Shown here: positions 19,517-28,945 of the stretch, in pieces | Position numbering within the stretch: position 1 is the stretch's first letter | Layout of the letters: each line of letters starts with the position of its first letter | DNA from: DASQDN01 sp963833675 | GTDB taxonomy: Bacteria; Acidobacteriota; Terriglobia; Bryobacterales; Bryobacteraceae | Assembly (NCBI GenBank): GCA_963833675.1 | Contig: CAWHYW010000003.1 | Location: forward strand, 62,001 to 126,000 | DNA: 64,000 nt | Direction: 5' to 3' | The notes under the pieces: generated by a model | Database searches by the model: none | What the model saw: only the letters and a program-made list of their open reading frames with translations | What the model was told of the DNA's origin: nothing | Position numbers and translations under genes: made by a program

Positions 19517-22500
19517 ATGATTTGTCGCACTCTCTACATTTTGCTCATCCTCTCTTGGATGGCCACGAGCGCTTTCGGTCAAGCGACAGGCACTGCCACG
19601 ATGCTTGGCGCGGTGACCGATTCGTCCGGTTCTGTCGTGCCAGGGGCAAAAATCACTGTCATCCAGACAGGAACGAATTTCACATTCACCAGCACCACGA
19701 CATCCGAGGGTACGTGGTACATCCCGAACCTCAACTCAGGAAGCATATCAGATCAAAATTGAAGCGGCAGGTTTAAAACTTACGTGCGCGATGGCATCCA
19801 GTTGCGCACAGGAGAATCGCCGCGAATCGATGTTGCGCTCGAGGTCGGAAACGTCACCGAGAGCGTGCAGGTGACGGGAACGGCGCCGCTATTGGAAACC
19901 GAAACTTCCACCAGCGGTCAGGTGCTGGAGGGCGGCACCATCGAAAAGATCCCGGTGCTGCAGAAAGCGTTCTATCGTATTTACCTGTATATGCCGGGCA
20001 TGAATGTGATAAACGGGCAGCACGCGGTCGGTCAGCGGCAGCGCTCGCTCGGCTTCACGATCGATGGTGTGAATGCGAAAGAGTCTGTCCTCGGCAACCC
20101 GAACTCCATCGACACCGTCGTCACAGCCACGCTCGATATGATCCAGGAGTTCAAGATGTACACGACTGGGTTGCCGGCGGAGTTTGGGCACTCCTCGGGC
20201 GGGCAATTGAACGGCGTATACAAGAGCGGCACGAACCAGCTGCACGGCAGCGCGGAGGACCGTTACCTGCCAGGGAAACTCGTGCACCGCCAGTATTTTG
20301 AACAGTTGCGCCGTTGCCAGGGACTGCAGGTTTGTAATCCGTTTTCCTACCACGAAATGAGCGCGATCATCGGTGGGCCTGTCGTGTTGCCGAAGATCTA
20401 CAACGGCAAGGACAAGACTTTCTTCTTCGGCGGCTTCCAGCGTCACCACGAAAAGGTCACCGAGACGTACACAGGCACCGTCCCCACGCCCGAGATGTAT
20501 GCAGGCGACTTCAGCTTCGGAGGACGCGGCTTCCCCATCTACGATCCCGCGACGACACGCCAACTCGCGAACGGTACTTGGACGCGCGATCCGTTTCCGG
20601 GCAATATCATTCCGCCGTCTCGCATCGATCCCGTAGTGAAGAACTATCTTTCCCACACTCCGTGGAAACAGCCTACGGACCCCGGATCGCTCGGATCAGC
20701 GGGACCGGCAAATAACCTGGTGGTGCCGAGTAAGGGCCGGTATTACGTCACCCGATATGACGCCAAGATTGATCACCAGTTCAACTCGGACAACCGCCTG
20801 TATGGACGGTTCACACGGGTGCGGGAACGGATTCCGGGAAGGTTCTTCTCCTCATACGAGCTGGCATGGGACCTGCTGGATCCGGTCTACTGGTACCCGC
20901 TCGACATGACCAACATCGTGGTGGCCGACACGCATACCTTCAGCCCGACGTTGATTAATGAGTTCCGATTCGGTTTTAACCGGCGGCATCAGACCAATGA
21001 ACCGCCGGCACAGAACGGCAACTGGGCACAACAACTCGGGATTCCTAACGTGAGCGGCGAAACATTTCCGGATTTCCTCAGCACCACTAGTAATACTCGC
21101 TTCTACAATGCGGGACCCGGTGGATTTAGCGAACGGATCGGCCAGGACTACAGCTTCCAGGAAAACATGACGAAGATCATCGGGAAGCACACTACGAAGT
21201 TTGGCTATGAGCTGCTGCGCACCACTTACAACTCACTGATCGAGTCATTTCCGTCCGGCCGTTATTACTTCACGGGAGGGACAGAGCTTCCCTTTACGCC
21301 GAACACAGGCAATACGTTCGCAAATTTCCTTCTGGGTTCTGTCGCGAGTGCACAGTTCACTCGGGCGCAGGGTTGGTGGGCTCCACGGTGGTATTCCAAC
21401 TCGTTCTACTTTCAGGATGATTGGAAGCCGATGCGCAACCTGACGCTGAACCTCGGCTTGCGCTGGATGTACGAGACGCCGTTCAACACGACAGGTCTGA
21501 TTTCGCAGTTCGACCCAACCGTGAAGGACTCTCTCACCGGAAAAATGGGCGCCATCGTTCACAATCCCGGGGCGCTGGCGAAACGGGATCTGAACAACTT
21601 CCAGCCTCGGGTCGGCGTGGCCTGGAACTTCCGTCCCAATTGGGTATTCCGCGGAAACTTTGGCTTGATTACCTCGGATCTTCTGACGAGCACGTTGAAC
21701 AACAACTTCGAGGAGTATCTGGCAACCGCCAACGTCCAGGCGCCACCGGGCGATCCGCGTTCCGTTTTCTATCTCAAAGATGGACCGCCGCCAATAAACT
21801 TCACCACTAATCCGGACGGGTCGGTGCCTTTCATCGGTACCAACTACGGGGCGCGGAACGCGACATGGTGGGATCCGAATATGCGAAATCCATATGTAAT
21901 GAACTGGTCTGCAGGATTCCAGTACCAGTTCACGAACACATGGCTGGCGGAATTGCTTTATCAGGGATCGGCCGGTGTCGGACTTCTGAACAATTGGGAT
22001 ATCAACGTGGTGCCGCTGAACGTGTCTAGCGATTTCGCCACACTGAACCAGATTCGAATCGGCTACCAGAATTTCAAACCCTACACGCAGTTCGGCTCCA
22101 TCCAGCATTATTCGAACTACGGTCACAACACGTACCATGGAGCGACACTCCGGGTCGAAAAGCGTTATTCCAGCGGCGTAACTTTGAACACGTTTTGGAC
22201 GTGGTCGAAAACAATTAACGACGTAGACGAGGACGGAGGCGCCGCCGGCATCACCTGGTACAACCGCAGCCTGGAGAAGGGTCGCGCAGGGTATGACATC
22301 AGCCATCGATTCGTGACGACTGCCACGTACGAACTGCCGGTCGGAAAAGGCAGAAAGTTCATGAACTCGGGAGGCTGGAAGAACGCGGTCTTCGGTGGCT
22401 GGGAGCTCACGGGATCTCAGCACTTCATGACTGGTCAGCCTGTGACGATCACGTTCTCGGGCTCGCCCAATGTTTATTTGCCCGGCGCTATGCGCCCCAA

Positions 22501-22939
22501 CCAGCTAAAATCGAATGACGAGGTAAAGCTGGACCATGTCGACATCGGTCCCAACCGATTCCCGTTCTCGGCCCAGAATCGCTACTTCGATTACACCGGA
22601 TTCGCATATCCCGCAAGCTTCCAGGCGGGTACGCTAGGACGCAACACTCTGCAGTCATCTGGCGTTGTATGGGCCCAGATATCGATGTCGAAGGAGTGGC
22701 AGATTTTCGAGCGCTTGCGCGCCAGTCTCCGATTCGATGTAAATAACCCGTACAAGTACCACAGCTTCAATCCGCCGAACACCACTTTCGACATCACAAA
22801 CCGCACCAACGCATGTCCCGCGAGTTTAACGGCGCCCTGTCCGGCGGCGTTCGGGACCTTTAACGGAACGCGGGGCTCGTTCTCGGATATTGGCACCGGA
22901 CGGTGGCACGGCATAATGGTGTTCCGTGTGGAGTTCTAG
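19517..22939 (+). CDS. Oar-like TonB-dependent receptor, two compensating frameshifts near the N-terminus
   Basis: The signal peptide (LYILLILSWMATSAFGQ) and regulatory-like domain (GAVTDSSGSVVPGAKITV, SEGTWYIPNLN) are in the first frame. Near 19743 an extra A in GGAAGC and near 19772 a missing T in GGTTTAAAA would together give SGAYQIKIEAAGFKTYVRDGIQL. From there 1050 residues are uninterrupted: a plug with SAEFGHSSGGQLNGVYKSGTN-like residues, then a beta-barrel ending WHGIMVFRVEF. The total length is an exact multiple of three, consistent with one insertion plus one deletion. The full length is about 1140 residues, close to the other large receptor here. The substrate is unknown. Confidence 0.88.
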
Positions 22940-23060
22940 TCGACTGAAACGGAGCCACGATCAAAATTCGCTTTACCGCAACGAAGTGTGGAGGCTTTTT
23001 CACAGACTCGTAAGAGTGCGATGTTGAGTCTCCAAAATCCGCATACCGGAAATGAGCTGC

Positions 23061-24380
23061 TTAGTGCTTCGCAATCTCCACGCCTCGCGTGGACACGTAG
23101 TACTTCGCAAGCATATATGCCCGCTCCCACACGGGTAAGGATTCCGGCGAGCGCAGATATCCAAAGAACTTGTTTGCCACTTGCGCGAAGTGAGCCTCGT
23201 GGCCGACATGATACTTCTCGGGGATTAGGATGCGCGCCTCACCATTCTTCTCCTCAAACGACACGCCCGGCCAAGCGGACTGCAAGCTCGCAATCTTTTT
23301 CTTCAACGCCTCAGACACTGGTGTGACGTACAACTCCGGTCGGTACTTTTCGGCCTCTCCCTGTCGAATTGCGACCGTTGACTTTGTCCCACGGAAACTC
23401 GCCTCATAGGTATCGCCATGCGGAGCCTCGGCGTTCCAAAGAATGTCGAGTTTCACGTGCGATCCGAGAATCGTGTACTCTACCGAGTTATTGCACATGT
23501 ACTCGAGCTTCCCGTCCCGCACGTGCGCCCGAACGGATTCCGGAAAATCCTGCTCACCTGTCACCTGTTTGAACTGCTCGCGAGTTAGCACAAGCGGCCA
23601 TCGTCGTCCATTGAGCACTTGGATATCTTTCCGATAGTCAATCGCTTTCTCCGGCGCCACGGTCCACTGCACCAGATCGACAACATGCGTGCCAACATCC
23701 GCGAGCCCCTCGCCGTACTCATCGATGTCGAAGAACCAAACCGGCCGCCGCAGCGGAAGACCAGCCACCGTCTTGATCACGTGATGCACGCTTTTGGCTT
23801 GCACCGCCGGGTTCGCGGCAGTTCCGATATCCAGCTTGCCGAACAACGCCGCGTCATTCACTAATTCGCGCTGAAGAATGGATGTAATCTCGTAGCGCTC
23901 GGTCATAATGTCATAGGCGATCAGACGCTTCTTCTCTGCAAGGCCGAGCGCTTGCTCCAGCTTGCCCATATCCGAAGAGGAAATAATCCACGGCTTATCG
24001 GCGAACACGTTTACACCCGCTTCTAAAGCTGCTGAAATACGGCCAATTTTCGCCCGGTTCTTGCCCGTAAGGACAACCACGTTGCCGGGATGCTCCTTCA
24101 GCATCCGCTTTAGCGGATCGGCATCGGTGTGGATTTCCAAATCCCAGCGCGTAGGCTGTTCGGTCCGGTTGTTGAACAAGGAAACACGGTTCAGATAATC
24201 GAGCAGCTCCGGTCCCAACGGAGCGAAAACCGAGACTCGCGGCGAAATACCGGGATACATTTCTCGCTGAATCAAAGCAGCATGGAAGTGTCCCGGGTCC
24301 AAAATCATGAGACGTATGTTGTCCGAGCCGGCTGCAGAAAGGGCCATAGTCGTAGCTATCAAACTCACTAGTTTTCGCAT
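23061..24380 (-). CDS. Gfo/Idh/MocA family oxidoreductase, secreted
   Basis: The 439-residue protein has a short signal peptide (MRKLVSLIATTMALSAAG). A Rossmann-type N-terminal domain follows, with VVVLTGKNRAKIGRISAALEAGVNVFADKPW; DKPW stands at the position of the family EKP motif. The C-terminal sheet includes WFFDIDEYGEGLADVGTHVVDLVQW, where the DVGTHVVD His/Asp occupy the catalytic region. The family uses NAD(P) on sugars and cyclitols. Export of a nicotinamide enzyme implies a tightly bound cofactor. It is divergent from a small cupin by 35 bp. Confidence 0.87.
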   Translation of the reverse strand: MRKLVSLIATTMALSAAGSDNIRLMILDPGHFHAALIQREMYPGISPRVSVFAPLGPELLDYLNRVSLFNNRTEQPTRWDLEIHTDADPLKRMLKEHPGNVVVLTGKNRAKIGRISAALEAGVNVFADKPWIISSSDMGKLEQALGLAEKKRLIAYDIMTERYEITSILQRELVNDAALFGKLDIGTAANPAVQAKSVHHVIKTVAGLPLRRPVWFFDIDEYGEGLADVGTHVVDLVQWTVAPEKAIDYRKDIQVLNGRRWPLVLTREQFKQVTGEQDFPESVRAHVRDGKLEYMCNNSVEYTILGSHVKLDILWNAEAPHGDTYEASFRGTKSTVAIRQGEAEKYRPELYVTPVSEALKKKIASLQSAWPGVSFEEKNGEARILIPEKYHVGHEAHFAQVANKFFGYLRSPESLPVWERAYMLAKYYVSTRGVEIAKH

Positions 24381-24415
24381 TTCGCGCTATCGTCTATCTG
24401 TAACACGGTTGCCCT

Positions 24416-24790
24416 ATGAAAAAGGTTAGTCTCAAAGAGAAGCTCGCCACTTTCAACGAACATTGGAGTCCGAAGATTGTAGGGGAACTCAATGACCAGC
24501 ACGTCAAAGTCGTCAAGTTCCAAGGGGACTTCGTTTGGCATCGCCACGAGATGCAGGACGAAATGTTCCTCGTATTGAAGGGCCAATTCGACCTGCGGTA
24601 CCGCGACTCCTCTGGCATCGAACAAACACTCCTGATCTCCGAGGGCGAGTTCGTCATCGTGCCTCACGGAACCGAGCACCGGCCGCACGCGGATTCGGAA
24701 GTGCACGTTCTGTTGTTCGAGCCCGCCGGTACCCTCAACACTGGCAACATTCATGATTCGCGGACAGTCGCAAGTCCGGAAACAATCTAA
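24416..24790 (+). CDS. Cupin domain protein
   Basis: This single-domain 124-residue cupin shows the two conserved motifs. The first is FVWHRHEMQDEMFLVLKGQFDL (His-x-His, Glu). The second is EFVIVPHGTEHRPHADSEVHVLLFEPAG (Pro, Gly, His). The metal ligands are therefore intact. Small cupins of this type are annotated as sugar isomerases, oxygenases or binding proteins. The divergent oxidoreductase gives a sugar-metabolism context, but no substrate can be assigned. Its ATG at 24416 lies 35 bp from the divergent start, so the promoters must overlap. Confidence 0.85.
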   Translation: MKKVSLKEKLATFNEHWSPKIVGELNDQHVKVVKFQGDFVWHRHEMQDEMFLVLKGQFDLRYRDSSGIEQTLLISEGEFVIVPHGTEHRPHADSEVHVLLFEPAGTLNTGNIHDSRTVASPETI

Positions 24791-25204
24791 TTCATCAGAG
24801 CCAAACGAAATGCAGCGCTCGCGAAACCACTCCTGAAATGATCGAGGGCTTTTGCCCGAGAGCGTCGCCCTCTTGACGCCTCGTTCCGCATCGCTACGGC
24901 TTCCTGCGGCAGGCCGGCCGCATTCATGGACCGCCGTTCTCCAATTTTAAATAGTAGGCGACACCCGACAGGCATGGAGCGATTCCCGCAACGCCGGTCT
25001 GGCCAGTCTCAGCATCAGCGCCTACAACGTCAACATGCATCGGCCCCGGTCCACCGTCGTGTAACGCGTGCCTTGCTCGACCTTCCTCCAGCGGTCCGGT
25101 CGAAAGCGGCGCCTCTGAAATTCAGATTCCTTTCTTCTTGCCTGTAAGAAACTGGATCTTTCGCAGACTACCTCCCATGTGAGCCCGCAGCAGAATGAGC
25201 TTGT
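24791..25204. other. Gene-free stretch holding repeat copy A
   Basis: No coding frame with recognisable homology was seen on either strand. The stretch contains copy A of the 114-bp dispersed repeat and ends just before a broken small membrane-protein gene. It may be decayed coding sequence. Confidence 0.5.
24921..25034 (+). repeat. 114-bp dispersed repeat, copy A
   Basis: It aligns without gaps to 27488-27601 in the same orientation, with about 91 of 114 bases identical by hand count. The best-kept block is the run around CAACGCCGGTCTGGC. No terminal inverted repeats or flanking duplications were recognised. Confidence 0.75.
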
Positions 25205-25488
25205 ATGAACGGCGCGAAGGCCTCGCTCCAGTTCCACCGGCTGGAATTGGAGTGGCAACGCGAAGCTTTGCGGACGGTATGGCGCTGACACTTGTTACCC
25301 TTAGTGCCGGGACTGGCGGCTACGTTTGCCGGCGTCGTCATCAAACGCGGGCTCAACGTGCCACTGATCGGGCCGATTATCTTGGGCACGTTGTTATGGT
25401 CGGAAGCTGGGCTCTGAACCGGTGGGGAGCGCGAAAACTCGACCGAAGAATTCAGGAATTGCAAGCTATGGAGGGCGGCAATGAATAG
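25205..25488 (+). pseudogene. Broken small membrane protein upstream of the serine hydrolase
   Basis: Fragments in two frames make a plausible protein of about 94 residues. From the ATG at 25205 come MNGAKASLQFHRLELEWQRE and RTVW. A stop at 25286 intervenes. The same frame then gives LLPLVPGLAATFAGVVIKRG and PLIGPIILGTLLWSEAG, which are hydrophobic and likely one or two membrane segments. The neighbouring frame supplies NRWGARKLDRRIQELQAMEGG to the end. The tail overlaps the start of the serine hydrolase gene at 25481. It could be real decay or several sequencing indels. No family was recognised. Confidence 0.45.
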
Positions 25489-26881
25489 GAAAAATATTAA
25501 CCGGGCATTAGCCGGCTTTGTTCTGCTGGCGACTGGCGCTGCGGCGCAAACCAATACGACCCCGGCCATCCCGACCGATGCGGAGATCCGCAAAATTCTC
25601 GCAGACCGAATCGGCACGGAGAATAACGGCGTCGGCATTGTGGTGGGCATCGTCGACGCGAACGGCCGCCGCACCGTCGCTTACGGAAGCCTCGCCAAGA
25701 ACGACAATCGCAAGCTCGATGGCGACTCAGTTTTCGAAATCGGCTCGATGACGAAGGTGTTCACCTCGTTGGTGCTCATGAACATGGTGGGGCGCGGCGA
25801 AGTCGCGCTTGCCGATCCCATTTCGAAATATCTCCCGGCAAACGTGAAAGTGCCGGAGCGCAATGGCCGCAAGATCACGCTCGCCGATCTGTCCACCCAA
25901 AGCTCTGGCTTGCCGCGGCTTCCTGACAATCTCACGCCGAAGGACAAGAACAATCCCTACGCCGACTACACGGTGCAACAGATGTACGACTTCCTTTCCG
26001 GTTATACGCTGACGCGCGACATCGGTTCGCAGTACGAGTATTCCAACCTCGGTGTCGGGCTGTTGGGCCATGTGTTGTCGCTGCGCGCGGGAACCAGCTA
26101 TGAAGCGCTCGTGCGCTCGCGTGTCTGCGATCCACTCGGCCTGAAAGATACACGCATTAACCTGACCCCCGGGATGAAGGCGCGGCTTGCCGTTGGACAC
26201 AGCGGCGGCCTGGCGCCCGTAGAGAACTGGGATCTACCAACTCTCGCGGGGGCCGGCGCCCTGCGCTCGACGGCGAATGACATGCTGACGTTCCTTGCGG
26301 CCAATCTTGGTTTCATCAAAACTCCGCTGGCTCAGGACATGGCGGACGAGGTATCCGTGCGGCGGCCGGCCGGCGCTCCCGGCATGGAAATCGCCTATGC
26401 CTGGCACATTCAGACCCAGGGCGGCAATTCCATCATCTGGCATAACGGCGGTACGGGCGGCTACCGGACTTACATGGGTTACAATCCCAAGACCCGCGTG
26501 GGAGTTGTCGTGCTCGCCAACATCTCAACGCCGGCGGGCGGGGACGACATCGGCCGACACCTGCTCGACCCGAGTTATCCCCTAATGAAGGTTGAACCGC
26601 CTTCCGAACACCACCAGATCACGCTCGATACGAAAACCTTCGATCGCTATGTCGGCCAGTACCAGCTTGGCCCAAGCGCGATCTTGACGGTGTCGCGCGA
26701 AGGAGACCTGTTTTACGCGCAGCTCACGGGACAGCCGAAGTTTGAGGTCTTCCCGGAAAGCGAGCGCAAGTTCTTTTTCAAGGTCGTGGACGCGCAATTC
26801 ACCTTCGATGTGGATGCGCAGGGGCGCCGACGCAGGTTACGCTTCATCAGAACGGAAGAGATATTATTGCGAAGCGCATGA
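25481..26881 (+). CDS. Serine hydrolase, beta-lactamase/penicillin-binding-protein-like (class C fold), secreted
   Basis: The 466-residue protein begins with a signal peptide (ALAGFVLLATGAAAQ). The catalytic triplet of the family is visible: FEIGSMTKVFTSLVL (SxxK, nucleophile Ser), QYEYSNLGVGLLGHVL (YxN) and IIWHNGGTGGYRTYMG (HxG in place of KTG). A C-terminal domain from about residue 375 (FDRYVGQYQLGPSAILTVSREGD) is the lipocalin-like tail common in such hydrolases. These are usually esterases, D-aminopeptidases or peptidases, and resistance is not implied. The gene is intact and overlaps the next ORF by 4 bp. Confidence 0.92.
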   Translation: MNRKNINRALAGFVLLATGAAAQTNTTPAIPTDAEIRKILADRIGTENNGVGIVVGIVDANGRRTVAYGSLAKNDNRKLDGDSVFEIGSMTKVFTSLVLMNMVGRGEVALADPISKYLPANVKVPERNGRKITLADLSTQSSGLPRLPDNLTPKDKNNPYADYTVQQMYDFLSGYTLTRDIGSQYEYSNLGVGLLGHVLSLRAGTSYEALVRSRVCDPLGLKDTRINLTPGMKARLAVGHSGGLAPVENWDLPTLAGAGALRSTANDMLTFLAANLGFIKTPLAQDMADEVSVRRPAGAPGMEIAYAWHIQTQGGNSIIWHNGGTGGYRTYMGYNPKTRVGVVVLANISTPAGGDDIGRHLLDPSYPLMKVEPPSEHHQITLDTKTFDRYVGQYQLGPSAILTVSREGDLFYAQLTGQPKFEVFPESERKFFFKVVDAQFTFDVDAQGRRRRLRFIRTEEILLRSA

Positions 26882-27240
26882 ACGACGCGGATGTCAAGCG
26901 CGCGGCCGCGGAGTCCGCCGGGATCGCCAGGCGATTCAAAGACCAAACCCAGTCCGCGGGAACCGAAGCCGCGTTGCGCCGCAACATCGAAGAATTGCAG
27001 CGGGGAGAGCCGAACTACGGTCAGATGAGCGCGCAGCTCGCGGACCTGACCCACCAGCAGTTACCTCAGTTGAAAGCCGCGATGACACAATTAGGCGCAC
27101 TGCAATCCGTGACTTTTACCGGCGTCGGGCCGGGCGGCGCGGACATTTATCAGGTCAAGTTCGAGCACGGCGCGACGGAGTGGCGAGTCATGCTCGGCGC
27201 CGACGGCAAGGTGGTCAGCATCGGATTCCGACCCCTATGA
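26878..27240 (+). CDS. Small protein resembling the C-terminal accessory domain of hydrolases
   Basis: This 120-residue protein is coupled to the serine hydrolase by an ATGA overlap. It reads as a helical N-terminus (VKRAAAESAGIARRFKDQ, EAALRRNIEELQRGEPNY) followed by a small sheet (LGALQSVTFTGVGPGGADIYQVKFEHG, TEWRVMLGADGKV). The GALQSVTF-GxDIYxVxFxxGxxEWR pattern is one I associate with C-terminal tails of serine hydrolases and alpha/beta hydrolases in Acidobacteria. Here it is a separate ORF and no signal peptide is visible. A lost fusion through a stop or frameshift is possible. No catalytic residues were recognised. Confidence 0.7.
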   Translation: MNDADVKRAAAESAGIARRFKDQTQSAGTEAALRRNIEELQRGEPNYGQMSAQLADLTHQQLPQLKAAMTQLGALQSVTFTGVGPGGADIYQVKFEHGATEWRVMLGADGKVVSIGFRPL

Positions 27241-27497
27241 GTGCGTCGCATGCGCTGGTAATCGGAGCGAGTCCGGACGGCGGCATCTACTTCGCGGCAG
27301 GGCCGGTCACTGACGAGCTTCGATTCCTTGATTTGCGATCGGTGAAGTTAGACCGGCCCCATTTACCGAAAGAGCCGCGTCCCTTTGCTTATCCAAACAG
27401 CTTGGTACCCGCGTATACCGGCTCCGCCAGAGTGATGAAACTGATTCACGTAATATGCGACTCAGGTCGGAAACCGCCGGATGGCCTCATTCATTGA
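27237..27497 (+). CDS. Hypothetical small protein, possible remnant
   Basis: This 86-residue ORF starts at an ATG overlapping the previous stop (ATGA). It contains SASHALVIGASPDGGIYFAAG and TDELRFLDLRSVKL. No family was recognised, and its 3' end runs into repeat copy B. The tight coupling argues for translation. The lack of similarity to anything known to me and its position in a decaying region argue against. Confidence 0.3.
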   Translation: MSASHALVIGASPDGGIYFAAGPVTDELRFLDLRSVKLDRPHLPKEPRPFAYPNSLVPAYTGSARVMKLIHVICDSGRKPPDGLIH

Positions 27498-27601
27498 ACG
27501 CCGTTCGCCAATTTCAGTTAGTAAACGATAGCCGACCGGCAGGGAGTGCTTCCTGCAACGCCGGTCTGGCGAGTCTCAGCAACGGCGACTATACGTTCAA
27601 C
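27488..27601 (+). repeat. 114-bp dispersed repeat, copy B
   Basis: This is the direct-orientation partner of 24921-25034, about 80% identical and of equal length. The two copies bracket the broken membrane gene, the serine hydrolase and its two small followers, a segment of about 2.45 kb. Confidence 0.75.
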
Positions 27602-27663
27602 TGGACGCCGTTCGGATGGCTGACCGTCCGGGCGCGATGAGGGACAGTAGAATACGGGCAGCT

Positions 27664-27943
27664 ATGCAGATCGTCATCGAAATACCGGAAGACATCGGTC
27701 GTGCACTGTTTAGTCAATCAATCCTACCCGATCGAGTGGCGCTCGAAGGGTTGGCGGCAGAGGCATATCGTTCAGGCGTTCTCTCGGAACATCAGCTTAA
27801 GGCTTGCTGCCGAGCGCGGCTTGATCGATGTGCAAGATGTGCTCTCGCAGCTGCGTGCCTCGGGGTTCTACATCGATGAGAACGTCCTCCGAACGGCATT
27901 CGAACCATGGCTTAGGCGATCTGAGAGGCATTTCGGAGCTTGA
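27664..27943 (+). pseudogene. Collapsed UPF0175 antitoxin / DUF3368 toxin module
   Basis: The ATG at 27664 starts MQIVIEIPEDIGRALF and ALEGLAAEAYRSGVLSEHQLK. This is the first 40 or so residues of a UPF0175 antitoxin, a helix-turn-helix family. At about 27800 the sequence passes directly, one frame over, into RLAAERGLIDVQDVLSQLRASGFYIDENVLRTAF. That is the C-terminal tail of a DUF3368 PIN-like toxin, the usual partner of UPF0175. Everything between, including the end of the antitoxin and the catalytic acidic residues of the toxin, is missing. This fits an internal deletion of several hundred bases fusing the two ends, leaving an inactive scar. Confidence 0.7.
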
Positions 27944-28193
27944 GCGTCAGACCAAGTTGACGGGAAACGGCGATGTCGCGGTTGAGAATGGATCGTACCC
28001 ACGGCGCGACCAGAAATCAGCAACGGCGACCTTACGTCCGCGTGGATTCCAGAATACTGTGGCGTTTAGCGGGTCTGATCATTTGGGCATGCGCGTATGT
28101 AGCTGACAAACAATCGCTTCCATCGTTCCGATGCGTGTGTGCCCCGCCGCTGACTCGCTGAAAAGCTGGAGGCACTCGCGATAGACTGCAAGA

Positions 28194-28944
28194 ATGTCGC
28201 TGGCCGACTTGGAACGGGATATCGAGAGATACGTTGATTCTAGTCGTGCGCATCCGCTCATCACGTCAATCGTAGAAGAGGATGTCATCCAGATCGTGAA
28301 GTACATGCCGGCTCGGCAGCTGAATACAGTGCTGGCGTCCCAACAGTTGTACGCCTCAGAGCGCGCGGGGTTCACATGGGGGGATGCGGTGTACGTCACG
28401 CCAGTGCGATATCCACGGAGCACGATGATGTACGGGCAAGTGGGTGTTGTCGGGGAGTTTAATTCGAGCACGGCTCGATTCTACGATGCAGTTGATCGGC
28501 TAGGCGTCAACCTATATCAGCGGTGGATTGTCCACCACACCGGACCTTACCTGGAACTCACGACGACAGTTCACGCGCAAGTGGCTAATCGTACCCTTAG
28601 GAATGCTTTCAAAACGCGCTTTCAAATCGATTGCGTCTTCTTTAGACCGGATGAGACCTGTCCAAACTACGTCGACGTGTCAGCCGACCATTGGTTTGCG
28701 CTCACCCACTGGGATATAGCCCGGAATGTAGGGTCACGGCTATTCCGGTCTCGTAAAGAAATTACGTTGGTGCGTCGTAGGTCCAGACTTCTTCGAACCA
28801 GAAGGACGCGGCTATATTGCTGCCACTCATCGCGCGGTTTCTGTGAATCACAAATATGTGCGAGGCCATTACAGCACACTTGAAGCAAACCTAAAGGCGG
28901 CGTACGCGACGGCTGACTCCGTGGTTATTTGCGACTACGACTAG
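28194..28944 (+). CDS. Unrecognised protein, first gene of a two-gene operon, one frameshift
   Basis: About 250 residues if one extra base near 28760 is removed. The first frame runs from MSLADLERDIERYVDSS to SRKEITLV, and the other frame continues VGPDFFEPEGRGYIAATH, SVNHKYVRGHYSTLEANL and VVICDYD to the stop at 28944. The middle contains ASERAGFTWGDAVYVTP, YGQVGVVGEF, GPYLELTTTVH and FQIDCVFFRPDE. There is no signal peptide and no membrane segment, so it is probably a cytoplasmic alpha/beta protein. The WGDAVYVTP segment and the conserved His, Tyr and Asp look enzymatic to me, but no family was recognised. The second gene starts 1 base after the stop. Confidence 0.6.
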
Positions 28945-28945
28945 A

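Noticed and set aside
21245..22423. A 392-residue frame on the minus strand
   Set aside because: It is antisense to the barrel of the receptor at 19517-22939 and shows no motif, signal or ribosome site.
25481..26881. Antibiotic-resistance beta-lactamase
   Set aside because: The SxxK/YxN/HxG set and lipocalin tail are those of the broad serine-hydrolase group, which is mostly esterases and peptidases; nothing points to beta-lactam hydrolysis.
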